Shown one piece after another: positions 16,731-25,659 of a stretch of DNA of 64,000 nucleotides. Source of the DNA: Streptomyces sp. HUAS 15-9 (GTDB lineage: Bacteria; Actinomycetota; Actinomycetes; Streptomycetales; Streptomycetaceae); NCBI RefSeq assembly GCF_025642155.1, contig NZ_CP106798.1:1302001-1366000 (forward strand). Direction: 5' to 3'. A program made the position numbers and the translations under genes. Under the pieces are notes generated by a model. The model ran no database searches. It saw nothing but the letters and a program-made list of their open reading frames with translations, and was not told the origin of the DNA. The stretch's first letter is position 1. Every line of letters begins with the position of its first letter.

Positions 16731-17543
16731 TTACCAATCCGATAACCGGACGATCAAGTCCCGCTGAGCGGAGGGCTGTTCAAGAAGGCTCAGCGCTTCG
16801 TCCAGCACCCGCCGCAGCCGCAGCCCATCGGCCGCCACGGCGGTCACCAGTACGGCGGGACCGGCGAGCGGAGTCAGCGCCGCGCACTCCCCCAGCACCC
16901 GGGCCGCGGGCTGCTCCCGACGGAACTCGGGCCGTACGACGACGAGTTGCCCCACGGCACGGTGTCCCGCTAGCACGGCAGGCCCGTCCCAGGCGCCAGG
17001 CGCACCGGGCCCGCACACCAACTCCTGGTCGAGCACGGTCCGCCCCGCGACCCGCACGGTCAGACGGCCGGCAAGCCGCCCGGGTTCCTCACCGACCCGC
17101 CCGAGCACCTGCTCCTCCCTCAACAACAGCCGGCCCTCGCCTCCCATCTCGACCCTCGTGCTCACGGCCACATCGCTCCCGCCCGCGCAGATCAACGGCT
17201 CGGGCAGCCAGCGTAGTTCACCCCGGTCGGCGACGCGCAGCCGCACGTCGTACGTCGCTCGGCCCTTTGCCTGCCCGGGAAGCGCGATGGTGGCGGCGGC
17301 CGAGCGCACATCCAGCCGCGCCCCTTCCGCCACTTCGGCCTCCACGCTGAACCGATCACCACCGAGCGGCCCGCTCATCGCCCCCACGAGCATGACCCGC
17401 GCCTCGGTCCCCCTCGCCCGAGTACGGCGCACGGCAAGCGCCCCTCCGCCCTCCAGCACGGGCAGCGACGTACCACCCCGCCCGTCCTCCCGGGCGACGA
17501 TCCGCACGCCCGCCCGCACCCCACTCCCCCTCACCCGTTCCAC
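16731..17543 (-). CDS. ureD: Urease accessory protein UreD
   Basis: The 270-residue scaffold protein binds apo-urease and helps UreF and UreG deliver nickel. It shows the beta-rich UreD pattern ([39 protein letters not shown]). It is the last gene of the urease operon. Its GTG start at 17543 overlaps the end of ureG by 13 bp. A second GTG at 17534, giving an exact GTGA overlap, is equally plausible, so the first three residues are uncertain. Confidence 0.93.
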   Translation of the reverse strand: MERVRGSGVRAGVRIVAREDGRGGTSLPVLEGGGALAVRRTRARGTEARVMLVGAMSGPLGGDRFSVEAEVAEGARLDVRSAAATIALPGQAKGRATYDVRLRVADRGELRWLPEPLICAGGSDVAVSTRVEMGGEGRLLLREEQVLGRVGEEPGRLAGRLTVRVAGRTVLDQELVCGPGAPGAWDGPAVLAGHRAVGQLVVVRPEFRREQPAARVLGECAALTPLAGPAVLVTAVAADGLRLRRVLDEALSLLEQPSAQRDLIVRLSDW

Positions 17544-18211
17544 GCAACAACCCGCTCACGCACCCAGGCAGCGACATCCGCAACCCCCACGGCACTCCTC
17601 AACGACTGGAACACAACGGGCAGTTCACTCCGCTGGGCCTTCGCATCGGCGGCCATCCGGCCGAGATCGGAGCCGACATGGGGCGCGAGGTCGGTCTTGT
17701 TCACGACGAGCAGATCGGCGGTGGTGACACCGGGCCCGCCCTTACGAGGAATATCGTCCCCACCGGCCACATCGATCACAAAGATCTGCGCGTCCACAAG
17801 CCCCCGGGAGAAGGTGGCGGTGAGATTGTCCCCACCGGACTCGACAAGAATGAGGTCCAACGGCCCGACCTGATCCTCCAGATCCTCCACTGCCTCGAGA
17901 TTGGCGGAGATGTCATCCCGGATCGCCGTGTGCGGACAGGCTCCCGTCTCCACGGCCGCAATCCGCTCGGGCGGCAACACGGCCTCACGAAGCAGGAATT
18001 CGGCGTCCTCGCGCGTGTAGATGTCATTGGTGACGACAGCCAGCGACAACTCGTCCCGCAACACCCGACACAACGCGGCAACGGTAGCGGTCTTACCGGA
18101 CCCAACGGGCCCACCAACCCCAATCCGCACCGCCCGCCGCCGCCCGTCCGCCCGCCGGGCATCGGCACTTACGGAGGCGGACGCATGGTGGTGGGTGTGA
18201 TCAAGGTGCAT
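17531..18211 (-). CDS. ureG: Urease accessory GTPase UreG
   Basis: The 226-residue SIMIBI-class GTPase supplies nickel and energy for urease activation. The P-loop GGPVGSGKT lies near residues 33-41, the nickel/zinc-binding CPH motif in [12 protein letters not shown], and the base-specificity motif in [10 protein letters not shown] short His-rich N-terminus ([10 protein letters not shown]) may hold nickel, which fits the absence of a ureE gene here. The ATG is at 18211. About 450 bp of repeats separate it from ureF, unlike the tight spacing elsewhere in the operon. Confidence 0.96.
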   Translation of the reverse strand: MHLDHTHHHASASVSADARRADGRRRAVRIGVGGPVGSGKTATVAALCRVLRDELSLAVVTNDIYTREDAEFLLREAVLPPERIAAVETGACPHTAIRDDISANLEAVEDLEDQVGPLDLILVESGGDNLTATFSRGLVDAQIFVIDVAGGDDIPRKGGPGVTTADLLVVNKTDLAPHVGSDLGRMAADAKAQRSELPVVFQSLRSAVGVADVAAWVRERVVAWNG

Positions 18212-18299
18212 AGCAGCGGCTCCAATCCAGCTGGTTCTGAACGGTCATTCACCGGACCTGACATTCGAGGACGGGCCCTTCGGGCCGGGGGGCGGGGTG

Positions 18300-18650
18300 A
18301 CTGATGGGGGAGGGCAGGGCGGGGCCTGCCGGGGTAGGTGCAGGGCTCCTGACGGGGTGCAGGGGCGGAGCCCCGCGAGAGGAGGGGCTGACGGCCAGGC
18401 GTCCTGCCAGGGGTGCACGGGCGGAGCCCTGAGCCCTGCCAGGGGTGCACGGACGAAGTCCCCACCGGGGGGCAGGGACGGAGCCCCGCCAGGGGTGCAG
18501 GGGACGAAGTCCCCGCCGGGGTCTGGGGCGGAGCCCCAGGGTGAGGGGTGCTTTCCAGCCAACCGAGTCGGGCGGGTGGGCAGGACGGGGTTCGGGGCGG
18601 AGCCCCGGGGACGGGCGCTTCTCGGCCCACCGAGTCGGGTGGGCGCGTGG
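18300..18650. repeat. Array of GGGGCGGAGCCCC-type palindromes between ureF and ureG
   Basis: The 450-bp gap between ureF and ureG holds many copies of a palindrome. GGGGCGGAGCCCC is at 18362, 18525 and 18594, with variants at 18419 (GGGCGGAGCCC) and 18475 (GGGACGGAGCCCC). A sister motif GGGGACGAAGTCCCC is at 18500 with a shorter copy at 18451. Most are joined by a linker resembling CCAGGGGTGCA. Two copies of (A/C)ACCGAGTCGGG follow near 18561 and 18629. No credible ORF is present. Palindromes of this sequence are common between Streptomyces genes; here they sit inside an operon and could form strong RNA hairpins between ureF and ureG. Confidence 0.85.
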
Positions 18651-18661
18651 GCAAAGACAGC

Positions 18662-19336
18662 TCACGACCCGAACAACCGCACAGCCCAAGCGGCATGCGC
18701 CTCCGCCCCGATCTCCAACAACGGCGCAGCCCCCGCAGGCAACGCGTCAACCCCGCCCTCGACCACGCCCCACCCAGCCGCAACAGCCATGTCCACCACC
18801 CGGTCCACCTCCGGCGCCAGCCGAGCCAACACCCCGGTGGCATCGAACGGATCCAGACTCAGCAACCGCACGGCAGCCGTAGCCGCCCCGCTCACACTCT
18901 CGTACCCCGCGCAGTACGCCGCGTCGTCGGCCCCGAGCCCGGCCGCCCGCGCCACGACACCGAGCACCACCGGCTGATGCGCCCCCTTGGGAAACTCCCT
19001 CGCGAGGGCGTCGAGCTCCCCGGAGGGCCACGCCGCCCGCCCCGCCCGCATCAACTGCCGCCCGAGCCGCCGCGCAGCGCCCCGCAGCGCGGCCGACGGC
19101 GTCCGCGCATCGGCCGCCGCGTCCAACTCCCTGGGATCCACACCGAGCACGGCTGCGGCAGCCAGCGCACCGGCCACCAGCCCCACCGTGTGCAACCGCC
19201 CCCGGCAGAACTCCTCCAGGCTCGCGGCCCCGGTGATCCGCCCGGCCTTGACGGCCGCCTCGGCCCCGCCGGAGTGCGCATGCCCTCCGGCGGGAAACCG
19301 GCCGTCGGCCAGTACGAGCAGCGCTGCCCTGGACAT
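18662..19336 (-). CDS. ureF: Urease accessory protein UreF
   Basis: The 224-residue, nearly all-helical protein acts with UreD and UreG in nickel loading of urease. The N-terminus LLVLADGRFPAGGHAHSGG matches the conserved UreF opening, and DDAAYCAGYESVSGAATAAVRLL the later conserved helix. The ATG at 19336 shares one base with the ureC stop (TGATG), so the two are coupled. After its stop the operon is interrupted by the palindrome array before ureG. Confidence 0.94.
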   Translation of the reverse strand: MSRAALLVLADGRFPAGGHAHSGGAEAAVKAGRITGAASLEEFCRGRLHTVGLVAGALAAAAVLGVDPRELDAAADARTPSAALRGAARRLGRQLMRAGRAAWPSGELDALAREFPKGAHQPVVLGVVARAAGLGADDAAYCAGYESVSGAATAAVRLLSLDPFDATGVLARLAPEVDRVVDMAVAAGWGVVEGGVDALPAGAAPLLEIGAEAHAAWAVRLFGS

Positions 19337-21057
19337 CAGAACAGGAAGTAGCGCTGGGCCATGGGCAGGTCGGCGGCCGCAGTCGCCTCGACCAGCTCGC
19401 CGTCGATGTGCACGGCGAAGCTGTCGGGATCGACCCGCACCCGGGGCCGTGCGTCGTTCTCCCGCATGTCCGCCTTGGTCACCCCACGCGTCGAGTCGAT
19501 GGCGACGAACCGCTTCCCCAGCTGCAACCGCTCCGGCAGCCCGTCCTCGACGGCGAGCGGCGCCACGAAGTTGACCGAGTTGGTGGCCGGCGCCCGCCCG
19601 ATCGCCCCGTACATCGGACGCGGAAGGACCGGCTGCGGTGTCGGGATCGAGGCGTTCGCGTCACCCATCTGCGCGTACGCGATCTGCCCGCCCTTGATGA
19701 CGAGATGCGGCTTCACCCCGAAGAACGCGGGCTCCCACAGCACGAGGTCGGCGAGCTTGCCCGTCTCCACGGAGCCGACCTCCCGGGCGAGACCCTGCGC
19801 GAGTGCCGGGTTGATCGTGTACTTGGCGACGTACCGCCGTACCCGCCGGTTGTCCGCCCGCCCGTCACCGGGCAGCACACCCCGCCGCCGCTTCATCACA
19901 TGGGCCGTCTGCCAGGTCCGGATGATGACCTCGCCGACCCGCCCCATCGCCTGCGAGTCCGACGAAATGATCGAGATGGCGCCGAGGTCGTGGAGTATGT
20001 CCTCCGCCCCGATCGTCGACGGCCGGATCCGGGACTCGGCGAACGCCAGGTCCTCCGGCACCGCCGGGTTCAGGTGGTGGCACACCATCAGCATGTCGAG
20101 GTGTTCCTCGGCGGTGTTGACGGTGAACGGCCGCGTCGGGTTGGTCGAACTCGGCAGCACGTGCGGCTCGGACACCACGGTCATGATGTCCGGCGCATGC
20201 CCGCCGCCCGCGCCCTCGGTGTGGTAGGCGTGGATGCCGCGCCCGCCGATCGCGGCGAGCGTGTCGCCCACGAACCCGGCCTCGTTCAGCGTGTCCGTGT
20301 GGATGGCGACCTGGATCCCGGTCCGTTCTGCGACGGTGAGGGACGCGTCGATGACGGCGGGCGTCGACCCCCAGTCCTCGTGCAGCTTGAGTCCGAGCGC
20401 TCCCCCACGGATCTGCGACAGCATCGCGTCGTGCGAGACGGTGTTGCCCTTGCCGAGCAGACCGATGTTGAGCGGGTGGGCCTCCATCGACTCCAGCATC
20501 CGGGCCAGGTGCCAGGGCCCGGGGGTCACCGTCGTCGCCTTCGAACCCTCGGCCGGACCGGTGCCGCCGCCGACCAGGGTGGTGATTCCCGCGGAGAGCG
20601 CCTCGTCGGCGATCTGCGGACAGATGAAGTGGACGTGCGCGTCGATCGCGCCCGCCGTCAGGATCCGGCCGTTGCCCGCGATCACCTCGGTCTCCGGGCC
20701 GATGACCAGATCGCGGTGCACCCCGTCCATCGTGTCCGGGTTGCCGGCCTTGCCGATCCCGGTGATCCGGCCGTCGCGGATGCCGATGTCGGCCTTGACG
20801 ATCCCCCAGTGGTCGACGATGACGGCACCGGTGACGACGGTGTCGGGGGTGCCCTCCGCGCGGGTGGCACGCGACTGGCCCATGGACTCACGGATGACCT
20901 TGCCGCCGCCGAAGACCGCCTCGTCACCGGCGAGTCCGGGCCCGCCCGAGCGGTCCTCCTCGATCTCGATCAGCAGGTCGGTGTCGGCGAGCCGGATCCG
21001 GTCACCGGTGGTCGGGCCGAACAGGTCCGCATAGGCGGCGCGGGAGATCTCAGGCAT
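19336..21057 (-). CDS. ureC: Urease alpha subunit
   Basis: This 573-residue catalytic subunit hydrolyses urea to ammonia and carbamate at a dinickel centre. Visible metal-site motifs are HVHFICPQ (first two His ligands), LKLHEDWG (carbamylated Lys and a following His), [36 protein letters not shown] (Asp ligand) and the flap MVCHHLNP with the active-site His. Length is typical of the family. The ATG at 21057 overlaps the ureB stop by 8 bp. Confidence 0.98.
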   Translation of the reverse strand: MPEISRAAYADLFGPTTGDRIRLADTDLLIEIEEDRSGGPGLAGDEAVFGGGKVIRESMGQSRATRAEGTPDTVVTGAVIVDHWGIVKADIGIRDGRITGIGKAGNPDTMDGVHRDLVIGPETEVIAGNGRILTAGAIDAHVHFICPQIADEALSAGITTLVGGGTGPAEGSKATTVTPGPWHLARMLESMEAHPLNIGLLGKGNTVSHDAMLSQIRGGALGLKLHEDWGSTPAVIDASLTVAERTGIQVAIHTDTLNEAGFVGDTLAAIGGRGIHAYHTEGAGGGHAPDIMTVVSEPHVLPSSTNPTRPFTVNTAEEHLDMLMVCHHLNPAVPEDLAFAESRIRPSTIGAEDILHDLGAISIISSDSQAMGRVGEVIIRTWQTAHVMKRRRGVLPGDGRADNRRVRRYVAKYTINPALAQGLAREVGSVETGKLADLVLWEPAFFGVKPHLVIKGGQIAYAQMGDANASIPTPQPVLPRPMYGAIGRAPATNSVNFVAPLAVEDGLPERLQLGKRFVAIDSTRGVTKADMRENDARPRVRVDPDSFAVHIDGELVEATAAADLPMAQRYFLF

Positions 21058-21373
21058 CGAGGGCGCCTCCGGTCTCCCCGCGCAGTCCGGGCACGACCCG
21101 GGCGCCGGCGAGTGGAACGAGTTCCACCTCCACCGGGATCCCGGGCTCGAAGCGCACGGCGGTGCCGGCGGCGACGTTCAGCCGCTTGCCGCGCGCGGCG
21201 GCCCGGTCGAACTCCAGGCCCGGGTTGGCCTCGGCGAAGTGGTAGTGGGAGCCGACCTGGACGGGCCGGTCGGCGGCGTTGAGGACGGTGAGGCGGGTGA
21301 CCTCGCGGCCTTCGTTGCAGACGATCGGGTCCTCGGCGAAGAGGATCTCTCCGGGAATCGCTCCGGGAATCAC
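21050..21373 (-). CDS. ureB: Urease beta subunit
   Basis: The 107-residue structural subunit has the characteristic [19 protein letters not shown] start and [20 protein letters not shown] core. The GTG at 21373 follows GGAGGCC. The separate ureA and ureB genes are the usual three-subunit arrangement. It overlaps ureC by 8 bp and lies 14 bp after ureA. Confidence 0.97.
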   Translation of the reverse strand: MIPGAIPGEILFAEDPIVCNEGREVTRLTVLNAADRPVQVGSHYHFAEANPGLEFDRAAARGKRLNVAAGTAVRFEPGIPVEVELVPLAGARVVPGLRGETGGALDA

Positions 21374-21387
21374 GGCGGCCTCCCCCG

Positions 21388-21690
21388 TCAGACGATCGGG
21401 TCGTGGACGGTGACGAGTTTGGTGCCGTCCGGGAAGGTCGCCTCGACCTGGACGTCGTGGATCATCTCGGGCACGCCCTCCATGACGTCGTCCCTGGTGA
21501 GCAGCTTGCGTCCGGAGGCCATCAGTTCGGCGACGGTACGGCCGTCACGCGCGCCTTCGAGGATGTGCGACGTGATGAGCGCGACCGTCTCGGGGTGGTT
21601 GAGCCTCAGCCCACGGGCGCGGCGCTTCTCGGCGACGTCGGCCGCCACATGGATCAGCAGCCTCTCTTGCTCGTGCGGGGTCAGTTGCAC
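21388..21690 (-). CDS. ureA: Urease gamma subunit
   Basis: The 100-residue subunit matches the family end to end ([20 protein letters not shown], then [18 protein letters not shown], then [23 protein letters not shown] end). It is the first gene of the operon. The GTG at 21690 gives the standard length of 100; another GTG twelve bases upstream would add four residues. The 131-bp gap upstream presumably holds the operon promoter; I see no clear nickel-regulator box. Confidence 0.97.
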   Translation of the reverse strand: MQLTPHEQERLLIHVAADVAEKRRARGLRLNHPETVALITSHILEGARDGRTVAELMASGRKLLTRDDVMEGVPEMIHDVQVEATFPDGTKLVTVHDPIV

Positions 21691-21821
21691 GTCCCACCTC
21701 ACAGTCCTCGCTCCGGACCGTGCGGGGCCCGGTTGCCGCGGCCACGGGGCAAAGTGCCTGATGGCGTGGAGGGGCAGGCTAGTTGGACCGGATTTCGGGC
21801 ACGTTAAGCAGACTGTGATCG

Positions 21822-22451
21822 TCACACGGTCGAGCGTGGGTCCCGCATGCTCATCAACGCCCGCAATCCGTCCGCCAGGGTCCCGGACGGCAGGTCGCCG
21901 ATGACGGCGAGCTGTGCGGCGTAGCCCTGCGCGAGCGCGATCATCACCCGGGCCATGGCGTCGGCGTCGGCGTCCGCCGAGATCAGGCCGGCGGACTTGT
22001 AGCTCTCCACGACCCTCACCCAGGCGGCGCGGACCCGGTCGTAGCCGGCCCGCACGATCCGCGCGAGCTCCGCGTTGCGCAGGATCTCGGTCCACGCCTG
22101 GATCATCAGCCGGGGGAAGAGCCACTCCCCGCTCTCCAGCAACCCCGGCCTGACCTCCCGCAGTTGCCGCAGGGCCCGGGGGATCAGCACATCGGGCAGC
22201 GGCGGCGGGGTCTCCACGGCCGCCCCCTCGTAGGTCTCGCGCAGCACGTCGAGGACCTCGCCGACGATCGCGCCGATCAGCTCGTCCTTACCGCTGAAAT
22301 AGCGGTAGACGGCGCCGGCGGAGAGGTCGGTCTCCTTCAGTACGTCCTGCATGGACGTGGCGTGGAAACCGTTGCGGGCGAAGCAGCGGGCGGCGCCGTC
22401 GAGGATCTGACGGCGGCGGGCGTCCAGATGCGCCTGGGATACGCGGGCCAT
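21822..22451 (-). CDS. TetR-family regulator divergent from a membrane-protein gene
   Basis: This 209-residue regulator has a clear N-terminal helix-turn-helix ([20 protein letters not shown], then [20 protein letters not shown]) and a variable helical ligand-binding domain. The ATG at 22451 starts [15 protein letters not shown]. It is divergent from the transport-like membrane gene at 22609, and the 157-bp gap has two AAAACGAAC repeats that probably serve as its operators. It most likely represses that gene and itself; the inducer is unknown. Confidence 0.9.
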   Translation of the reverse strand: MARVSQAHLDARRRQILDGAARCFARNGFHATSMQDVLKETDLSAGAVYRYFSGKDELIGAIVGEVLDVLRETYEGAAVETPPPLPDVLIPRALRQLREVRPGLLESGEWLFPRLMIQAWTEILRNAELARIVRAGYDRVRAAWVRVVESYKSAGLISADADADAMARVMIALAQGYAAQLAVIGDLPSGTLADGLRALMSMRDPRSTV

Positions 22452-22459
22452 GGCCCTCA

Positions 22460-22545
22460 ACTTAAAACGAACGTTCCTTCTTGACAAGGCACACCACCCG
22501 GAGGATGGTGAGGGCGCCGTAAAACGAACAGTCATTCTTTTTAGC
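22460..22545. promoter_or_regulatory. Likely TetR operators between divergent genes
   Basis: AAAACGAACGTTCCTTCTT at 22464-22482 contains the palindrome GAACGTTC (22469-22476). A related AAAACGAACAGTCATTCTT is at 22521-22539. The two start 57 bp apart, one near each promoter, as expected if the TetR protein represses both genes. Confidence 0.6.
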
Positions 22546-22608
22546 CCGAGGACGGCAGGTTCCGCCCCGGCAAGCGCCCCGCCCCTTCCCCCGATCCGAG
22601 GAGAAGCC

Positions 22609-23622
22609 ATGTCCACCGCCTCCGCGACCCCCACCAGGGCACCCGCCCGACGCCTGCTCGCGGTGATCGTCCTCGTCCCCGTCCTGGCCGCCCTCGCCCT
22701 GTGGGCCTTCGCCTGGCCCGCCGCCCGGACCGCACCCCGCGACCTGCCGCTCGGCGTGGCGGGCCCGGCGGTCGCGACGGCCCAGATCGAGCAGCAACTG
22801 GTGGCGCACGAGGGCGCGTTCGATATCCACCGCTACGCGAACGAGGCGGCCGCCCGTGGCGCGATCGAGGACCGGACCGTATACGGCGCGGTGGTCGTGA
22901 CCGACCGGGGCCCCGAACTCCTCACCGCCTCCGCCGCGAGCCCGGTCGTCGCCCAGTTCCTCCAGCAGGCGGTTGCCGGACAGGCCTCGGCCACCGGTGC
23001 GCCGATGAAGACCGTCGACGTCGTCGCCGCCTCCCCGAAGGACCCGCGCGGCGCGGCCCTGACCGCGAGCGTGCTGCCGCTCGCACTGGCCGGCATGGCG
23101 GCGGGCTCGGTGGTGACCCTGCTCGGGCTGCGCGGCGTCCGCGCGGTGACCGCGCTGGTGGGGGCCGCCGCCCTGGTGGGCGTGGCCGCCGCCGGGATCG
23201 CGGACAGCTGGCTCGGGGTGATCACGGGCGACTGGTGGGTGGAGGCGGCGACGTTCGGACTGTCGACGCTGGCCGTGAGCGGTGCCGTCGCCGGACTGGC
23301 CGCGCTCGTCGGCACCGCCGGGATCGGGATCGTCGCCGGCGTGGTGATGCTGTTCGGCAACCCGTTCGCCGGCGCTTCCTCGGCGCCGCAGATGCTTCCC
23401 GAACCGGTCGGGACGATCGGTCAGTGGCTGCCGCCGGGCGCGGGGACGACCCTGCTGCGCTCGGTGTCGTACTTCGACGGCGCGGCGGCGACCGTCCCCG
23501 CCCTCACCCTGGGCTGGTGGGCGGCCCTCGGCCTGGGCGCGGTACTACTCGGCAGTGCGCTCAAGTCACGTGCCCACAGCGGCGAACCGGTGCCCGAGCG
23601 GGAACTCGCGCCGATCGGCTGA
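22609..23622 (+). CDS. Multispanning membrane protein, YhgE/ABC-2-permease-like
   Basis: The 337-residue product has one N-terminal membrane segment, an external region of about 115 residues (LPLGVAGPAVATAQIEQQL... to KTVDVVAASPKDPRG) and then about six C-terminal membrane segments. This is the topology of YhgE/Pip and ABC-2-type export proteins. No ATPase gene is adjacent. The ATG at 22609 follows GAGGAGAAG. It is probably controlled by the divergent TetR regulator, which suggests export of, or protection from, a toxic compound. Confidence 0.7.
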   Translation: MSTASATPTRAPARRLLAVIVLVPVLAALALWAFAWPAARTAPRDLPLGVAGPAVATAQIEQQLVAHEGAFDIHRYANEAAARGAIEDRTVYGAVVVTDRGPELLTASAASPVVAQFLQQAVAGQASATGAPMKTVDVVAASPKDPRGAALTASVLPLALAGMAAGSVVTLLGLRGVRAVTALVGAAALVGVAAAGIADSWLGVITGDWWVEAATFGLSTLAVSGAVAGLAALVGTAGIGIVAGVVMLFGNPFAGASSAPQMLPEPVGTIGQWLPPGAGTTLLRSVSYFDGAAATVPALTLGWWAALGLGAVLLGSALKSRAHSGEPVPERELAPIG

Positions 23623-23639
23623 CCGGCGCCCGCACAAGC

Positions 23640-23680
23640 GACCGTGCCCCCCCGCAGTAGCGGACGGGGGTGCACGGTCC
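23640..23680 (+). terminator. Terminator after the membrane-protein gene
   Basis: GACCGTGC followed by seven C pairs with GGGGGTGCACGGTC around GCAGTAGCGGAC, followed by a T-rich stretch. It lies between convergent genes and may act on both. Confidence 0.75.
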
Positions 23681-23750
23681 TTTCGGTCTTCTCACTCACC
23701 GCACAGCCAAGCCCCGCCCAGCCGTTCCCGGCGAAGGCCGGCCGGAGGTC

Positions 23751-24035
23751 CTACGCGCCGCCGGCCCCCCGGTGCTCCGCCGCGATGCCGAATCGCCGGC
23801 GGTCGTGGGTCGCGGGCGCGGCCGCGGACTCGTGGACGCCGGCGACCGAGGTGATCACCTGGTCCTCCGCGGGCTCCTGGAGCTCCTCCAGCCGTTCGAG
23901 GTCGGCGGCGGAGACGAGGGCGACGAGAGGCTTTCCGTGCCGCGTCACGACGACGCGCTCACCGCCGTACACCACCCGGTTGATCAGGTCGGCGAGCTCA
24001 GCCCTGGCTTGCGTCACCGGAATCTCGTAGGCCAT
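23751..24035 (-). CDS. Phd/YefM-family antitoxin, no adjacent toxin
   Basis: The 94-residue protein has the Phd/YefM fold signature ([46 protein letters not shown]) and then a longer acidic and basic tail. Such proteins bind DNA and neutralise a RelE/YoeB- or Doc-like toxin encoded next to them. No toxin-like ORF follows (the terminator and a membrane gene are downstream) and clpP is divergent upstream. It is therefore an orphan antitoxin or a stand-alone regulator. Confidence 0.85.
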   Translation of the reverse strand: MAYEIPVTQARAELADLINRVVYGGERVVVTRHGKPLVALVSAADLERLEELQEPAEDQVITSVAGVHESAAAPATHDRRRFGIAAEHRGAGGA

Positions 24036-24105
24036 ACCCCCAGCTTACGGGGACCCCTCCGGCGGCCCGCAGGTTCTGCGCCGCGGACGGACCCTTGCAT
24101 CCACA

Positions 24106-24131
24106 CTCTGTACGTCCTGTACATTTTACAC
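24106..24131. promoter_or_regulatory. Palindrome upstream of the clpP-like gene
   Basis: TGTAC-GTCCT-GTACA (24109-24123) is a perfect inverted repeat, flanked by CTCTG on the left and CAGAG on the right. It lies 54 bp before the clpP ATG and also upstream of the divergent antitoxin gene. The TACATT inside its right edge could be a -10 element. Confidence 0.5.
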
Positions 24132-24176
24132 AGAGAGCTCTACCGGAGACGGCTCTGCCGCGAGAAGGGGTACGCC

Positions 24177-24812
24177 ATGTCCCGACCGTCCGCCCGCTAT
24201 GTCCTGCCCGAGTTCACCGAGCGCACCAGCACGGGTCAGCGCACGCTGGATCCGTACTCGAAGCTGCTGGAGGAGCGGATCGTCTTCCTGGGCACGCCGA
24301 TCGACGACACGTCGGCCAACGACGTGATGGCGCAGTTCATGCATCTCGAGCACGACAACCCGGACCGGGACATCTCGCTGTACGTGAACTCGCCCGGCGG
24401 CTCGTTCACCGCGATGGCGGCGATCTACGACACGATGCGGTACGTCGGCTGCGACGTGGAGACGGTCTGCCTGGGGCAGGCCGGCTCGTCCGCCGCGCTG
24501 CTGCTCGCCGCCGGGACACCGGGCAAGCGGTTCGCGCTGCCCGGCGCACGTGTGCTGATCCGACAGCCCTCACTGGCCGAGCCGGTTCAGGGCCAACCGA
24601 GTGACCTCGTCATCCAGGCCGAGGAGTTGAGCAGGACCCGGGCCCTGCTCGAAGGAATGCTCGTCCGGCACACGGGACGCAGCCCGGAACAGGTCCACGA
24701 GGACCTGGAGCGGGATCTGATCCTGGACGCGCCGGGCGCGCTGGAATACGGGCTGGTGGACGGGATCATCACCAGCCGCAACGCCTCCCGCATCACCCGG
24801 GACGCGGGGTGA
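24177..24812 (+). CDS. ClpP-like protein with Arg in place of the catalytic His
   Basis: The 211-residue protein aligns through its length with Clp protease subunits ([37 protein letters not shown], the [14 protein letters not shown] nucleophile loop). Ser104 and Asp180 of the triad are in place, but the position of the catalytic His in the usual RVMIHQP is Arg129 (RVLIRQP, codon CGA). The subunit should therefore be inactive alone and may be structural or regulatory within a mixed ClpP ring. The ATG at 24177 has GAAGGGG upstream. Its stop overlaps the next gene as GTGA. No Clp ATPase gene is adjacent. Confidence 0.88.
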   Translation: MSRPSARYVLPEFTERTSTGQRTLDPYSKLLEERIVFLGTPIDDTSANDVMAQFMHLEHDNPDRDISLYVNSPGGSFTAMAAIYDTMRYVGCDVETVCLGQAGSSAALLLAAGTPGKRFALPGARVLIRQPSLAEPVQGQPSDLVIQAEELSRTRALLEGMLVRHTGRSPEQVHEDLERDLILDAPGALEYGLVDGIITSRNASRITRDAG

Positions 24813-25129
24813 GCCGGCGGATGATGCCTCCGGAACTGCCGCCGCTGCCCGCCCTGACGCGGGCCGAGGGTGAGTTGATCGACCGTTACCTCGATGTGGT
24901 CGACCTGCTCGGTCGGATCAATCCGGCCCGGCACGAGGGCACCTACAGCGGGCTGCGGGCCGCCCAGGCACTGGTCCGTGCGGCGGCCGAGTTGCGCGAC
25001 GCGCTGACCCTCATGCACCAGCGCGGCGAGACGGAGTTGCACGCGGCCACGTTGGCACGCGCACTGCGGGTGCTGGACGGCGAACGCCGGACCGCGAGGG
25101 TCACCGTCCCACCCCACGCCGCCGATTGA
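24809..25129 (+). CDS. Hypothetical helical protein coupled to the clpP-like gene
   Basis: The 106-residue protein starts at GTG 24809, overlapping the ClpP stop by four bases, so it is translated with it. It is predicted to be mostly alpha-helical ([39 protein letters not shown]) with no cysteine cluster, membrane segment or recognisable domain. Coupling suggests it works with the ClpP-like subunit, for example as a partner or adaptor, but I do not recognise the family. Confidence 0.7.
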   Translation: MSRRMMPPELPPLPALTRAEGELIDRYLDVVDLLGRINPARHEGTYSGLRAAQALVRAAAELRDALTLMHQRGETELHAATLARALRVLDGERRTARVTVPPHAAD

Positions 25130-25489
25130 CGCACTGCCGTCCGGACCGGAGTTGAAACGACCCAAAGGGCGTACCGCTGATTGGAGTAGTCGCAGGTCCG
25201 TTTCCGAGGCCGTGGAGGTTGCACAACACGCTTGCCCGAGGGGGACGGTGAGGTGCTTCCGCGCTGGTCCGGGGGTACCTGCCCCCCTCGGCCATGACTC
25301 GAACACAGCGATGTCCACCCGAACGGGTGAGTGGTGAGTAACACCACAAATCCCCGATTCCATTGGGATTTTCGGACACCTGTGAGTGAAGATCCCTGTC
25401 TGACGACAAGCCCCCGCCACAGCGGCGGGGCGGTCCGGGCGGACGCCGAGTCCTGCCGCCGCCCGGATGACCGGTCGACAGGAGTGGAT
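25130..25489. other. Non-coding region upstream of the riboswitch
   Basis: No gene is supported in this 360-bp stretch. It contains a short hairpin GGGGG-TACCTG-CCCCC (25270-25285) that may terminate the clpP operon, and lower-GC sequence around 25330-25375 (for example AACACCACAAATCCCCGATTC) that probably holds the promoter for the riboswitch transcript. Confidence 0.5.
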
Positions 25490-25650
25490 CGGCAGGAGTG
25501 GAGGACCCAAGCAAGACGGGTCGCCGGAACGGATGTTCGTTCGTCTGTTTGTTCGTTCCGAGCAGCCCTTGGGGTGAAGCCGCGGCAACGCGGCCGGGCA
25601 ACTTCGCCAGCCCGAATCCGACAGGTCATCCTTCACAGGCGGCTGACGAA
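25490..25650 (+). ncRNA. c-di-AMP (ydaO/yuaA-type) riboswitch
   Basis: The leader of the NlpC/P60 gene carries the conserved parts of the ydaO motif: an upstream GGAGGACCCAAGCAAGACGG-like segment near 25499, a variable hairpin, then CCTTGGGGTGAAGCCGC (from 25567), a paired GCGGCCGGGCAACTTCGCC, and AGCCCGAATCCGACAGGTCA. Known actinobacterial examples precede secreted cell-wall hydrolases and rpf genes and respond to c-di-AMP. Exact edges are approximate. The 3' end is close to the ribosome site at 25648-25653. Confidence 0.85.
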
Positions 25651-25659
25651 GGGTTGCGC

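Noticed and set aside
21691..21821. Nickel-regulator (Nur) box upstream of ureA
   Set aside because: No TTGCAA-N5-TTGCAA-like sequence seen.
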